From contig NZ_JAENIL010000004.1 of the NCBI RefSeq assembly GCF_016595505.1, positions 168,130 through 232,129 of the forward strand: DNA of 64,000 nucleotides, read 5' to 3'. Position 1 is the stretch's first letter; each line of letters starts with the position of its first letter. Position numbers and translations under genes: made by a program. Below the pieces are notes generated by a model, which had not been told where the DNA came from, ran no database searches, and was given only the letters and a program-made list of their open reading frames with translations. Positions 63,593 to 64,000 of the stretch are shown one piece after another. Source of the DNA: Pelagicoccus mobilis (GTDB lineage: Bacteria; Verrucomicrobiota; Verrucomicrobiia; Opitutales; Opitutaceae).

Positions 63593-64000
63593 TCAGAACG
63601 AATCGCCTTCGACCTGTAAGGGAATTCCAGCCGAAACCGCAACGCGCTTAACTGCGTCACCATAACGTAAAACGCCTGAATTTCGCTTCTCGGAGCGCAG
63701 CGTCGCCTCCCTCAAACGTCCCTCGCTCCACGATAGATCAACCTCAAATCCACCACGCACCCTCAGCCCTCTCACCTCACCCTTCGGCCATTCCGCGGGC
63801 AAGGCAGGCAACAAGTGAATCTCCCCCGCATGCGATTGGATCAGCATTTCCGCAACTCCCGCGGCTCCCCCAAAGTTTCCATCGATTTGGAAGGGCGGAT
63901 GATTGTCCAGCATCGAGGGCAACATCGACTTCGCAAAGAGCATCTGCAAATTCTCGTAGGCCGTTCGCCCATCCATAAGCCGGGCATAGAAATTGATAAT
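63593..64000 (-). CDS. GH95 glycosidase, C-terminal part (cut by window edge)
   Basis: The visible 135 codons run from the window edge to the stop at 63593. INFYARLMDGRTAYENL, NHPPFQIDGNFGGAAGVAEM and EIHLLPALPAEWPKGEV are the standard end of family GH95. The Asp in QIDGNFG lies in the segment that carries the catalytic base in studied members. The terminal part is the usual beta-sandwich with GLRVRGGFEVDLSW. GH95 enzymes are inverting alpha-L-fucosidases (often 1,2-linked) or alpha-L-galactosidases. With the GH29 domain downstream it supports a fucose-containing substrate. The rest of the gene lies beyond 64000. Confidence 0.92.
   Translation of the reverse strand: MINFYARLMDGRTAYENLQMLFAKSMLPSMLDNHPPFQIDGNFGGAAGVAEMLIQSHAGEIHLLPALPAEWPKGEVRGLRVRGGFEVDLSWSEGRLREATLRSEKRNSGVLRYGDAVKRVAVSAGIPLQVEGDSF

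Noticed and set aside
1..64000. CRISPR arrays, tRNA or rRNA genes, transposases and phage genes
   Set aside because: No regularly spaced direct repeats, cloverleaf-like sequence, rRNA segments or mobile-element proteins were seen.
1..64000. Many open frames of 60-230 codons opposite or out of phase with the large genes
   Set aside because: They mirror long coding genes on the other strand or frame, have Arg/Ser/Pro-rich composition and no domain features.

Overview
The window comes from a heterotrophic, polysaccharide-degrading bacterium that most resembles the Verrucomicrobiota (Opitutae-like). The outer-membrane receptors start with the 'LSPF.V...D.GYRA..TLAG.RL.T.L.DV' plug signature common in that group. 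There are many FGly sulfatases, long one-protein hybrid two-component regulators, an SSS symporter, weak Shine-Dalgarno sequences and no SusD partner for any receptor. Lineage is inferred from protein style only; the window has no rRNA or other marker gene.

Layout: (1) 1-9.3 kb: a truncated secreted protein, sulfatase A and TonB-dependent receptor 1 on the minus strand, divergent from hybrid regulator HTCS1. (2) 9.3-18 kb, minus strand: sulfatase B, an SSS Na+/solute symporter, an unrecognised secreted 471-aa protein and a propeller-type hybrid histidine kinase without a DNA-binding domain. The kinase meets HTCS1 tail to tail, sharing a TTAA. (3) 18.1-21.2 kb, plus strand: a modular GH2 glycosidase, followed by a REP-like inverted repeat. 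(4) 21.4-64 kb: an unbroken minus-strand run of about 43 kb. In transcription order it holds the GH95 C-terminus, a DUF1593 nucleoside-hydrolase-like protein, a beta-helix protein, HTCS3, receptor 3, an esterase-GH29 fusion, GH2, GH116, sulfatase F, an RbsD/FucU-like protein, a remnant of a formylglycine-generating enzyme, a clan GH-A glycosidase, GH2, sulfatase E, a second clan GH-A paralogue, sulfatases D and C, HTCS2, receptor 2 and a stand-alone esterase.

Inferred function: this is a large polysaccharide utilisation region with three receptor + HTCS modules. GH29 and GH95 point to fucose (or L-galactose) side groups, three GH2 enzymes to beta-galactose-like linkages, six sulfatases to a heavily sulfated glycan, and two esterases to acetyl or similar esters. 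A sulfated galactofucan or other fucose-containing marine-type polysaccharide is the best guess; the substrate is not proven by sequence. Receptors would import oligosaccharides, periplasmic enzymes would strip esters, sulfates and sugars, a secreted mutarotase-like protein could equilibrate released monosaccharides, and the symporter would take up the sugar. The HTCS proteins sense intermediates in the periplasm and act on DNA in the cytoplasm.

No tRNA, rRNA, CRISPR array, transposase or phage gene was seen. Small-scale structure includes hairpins after all three receptor genes, several stop/start overlaps in the long operon and a few inverted repeats near gene starts.
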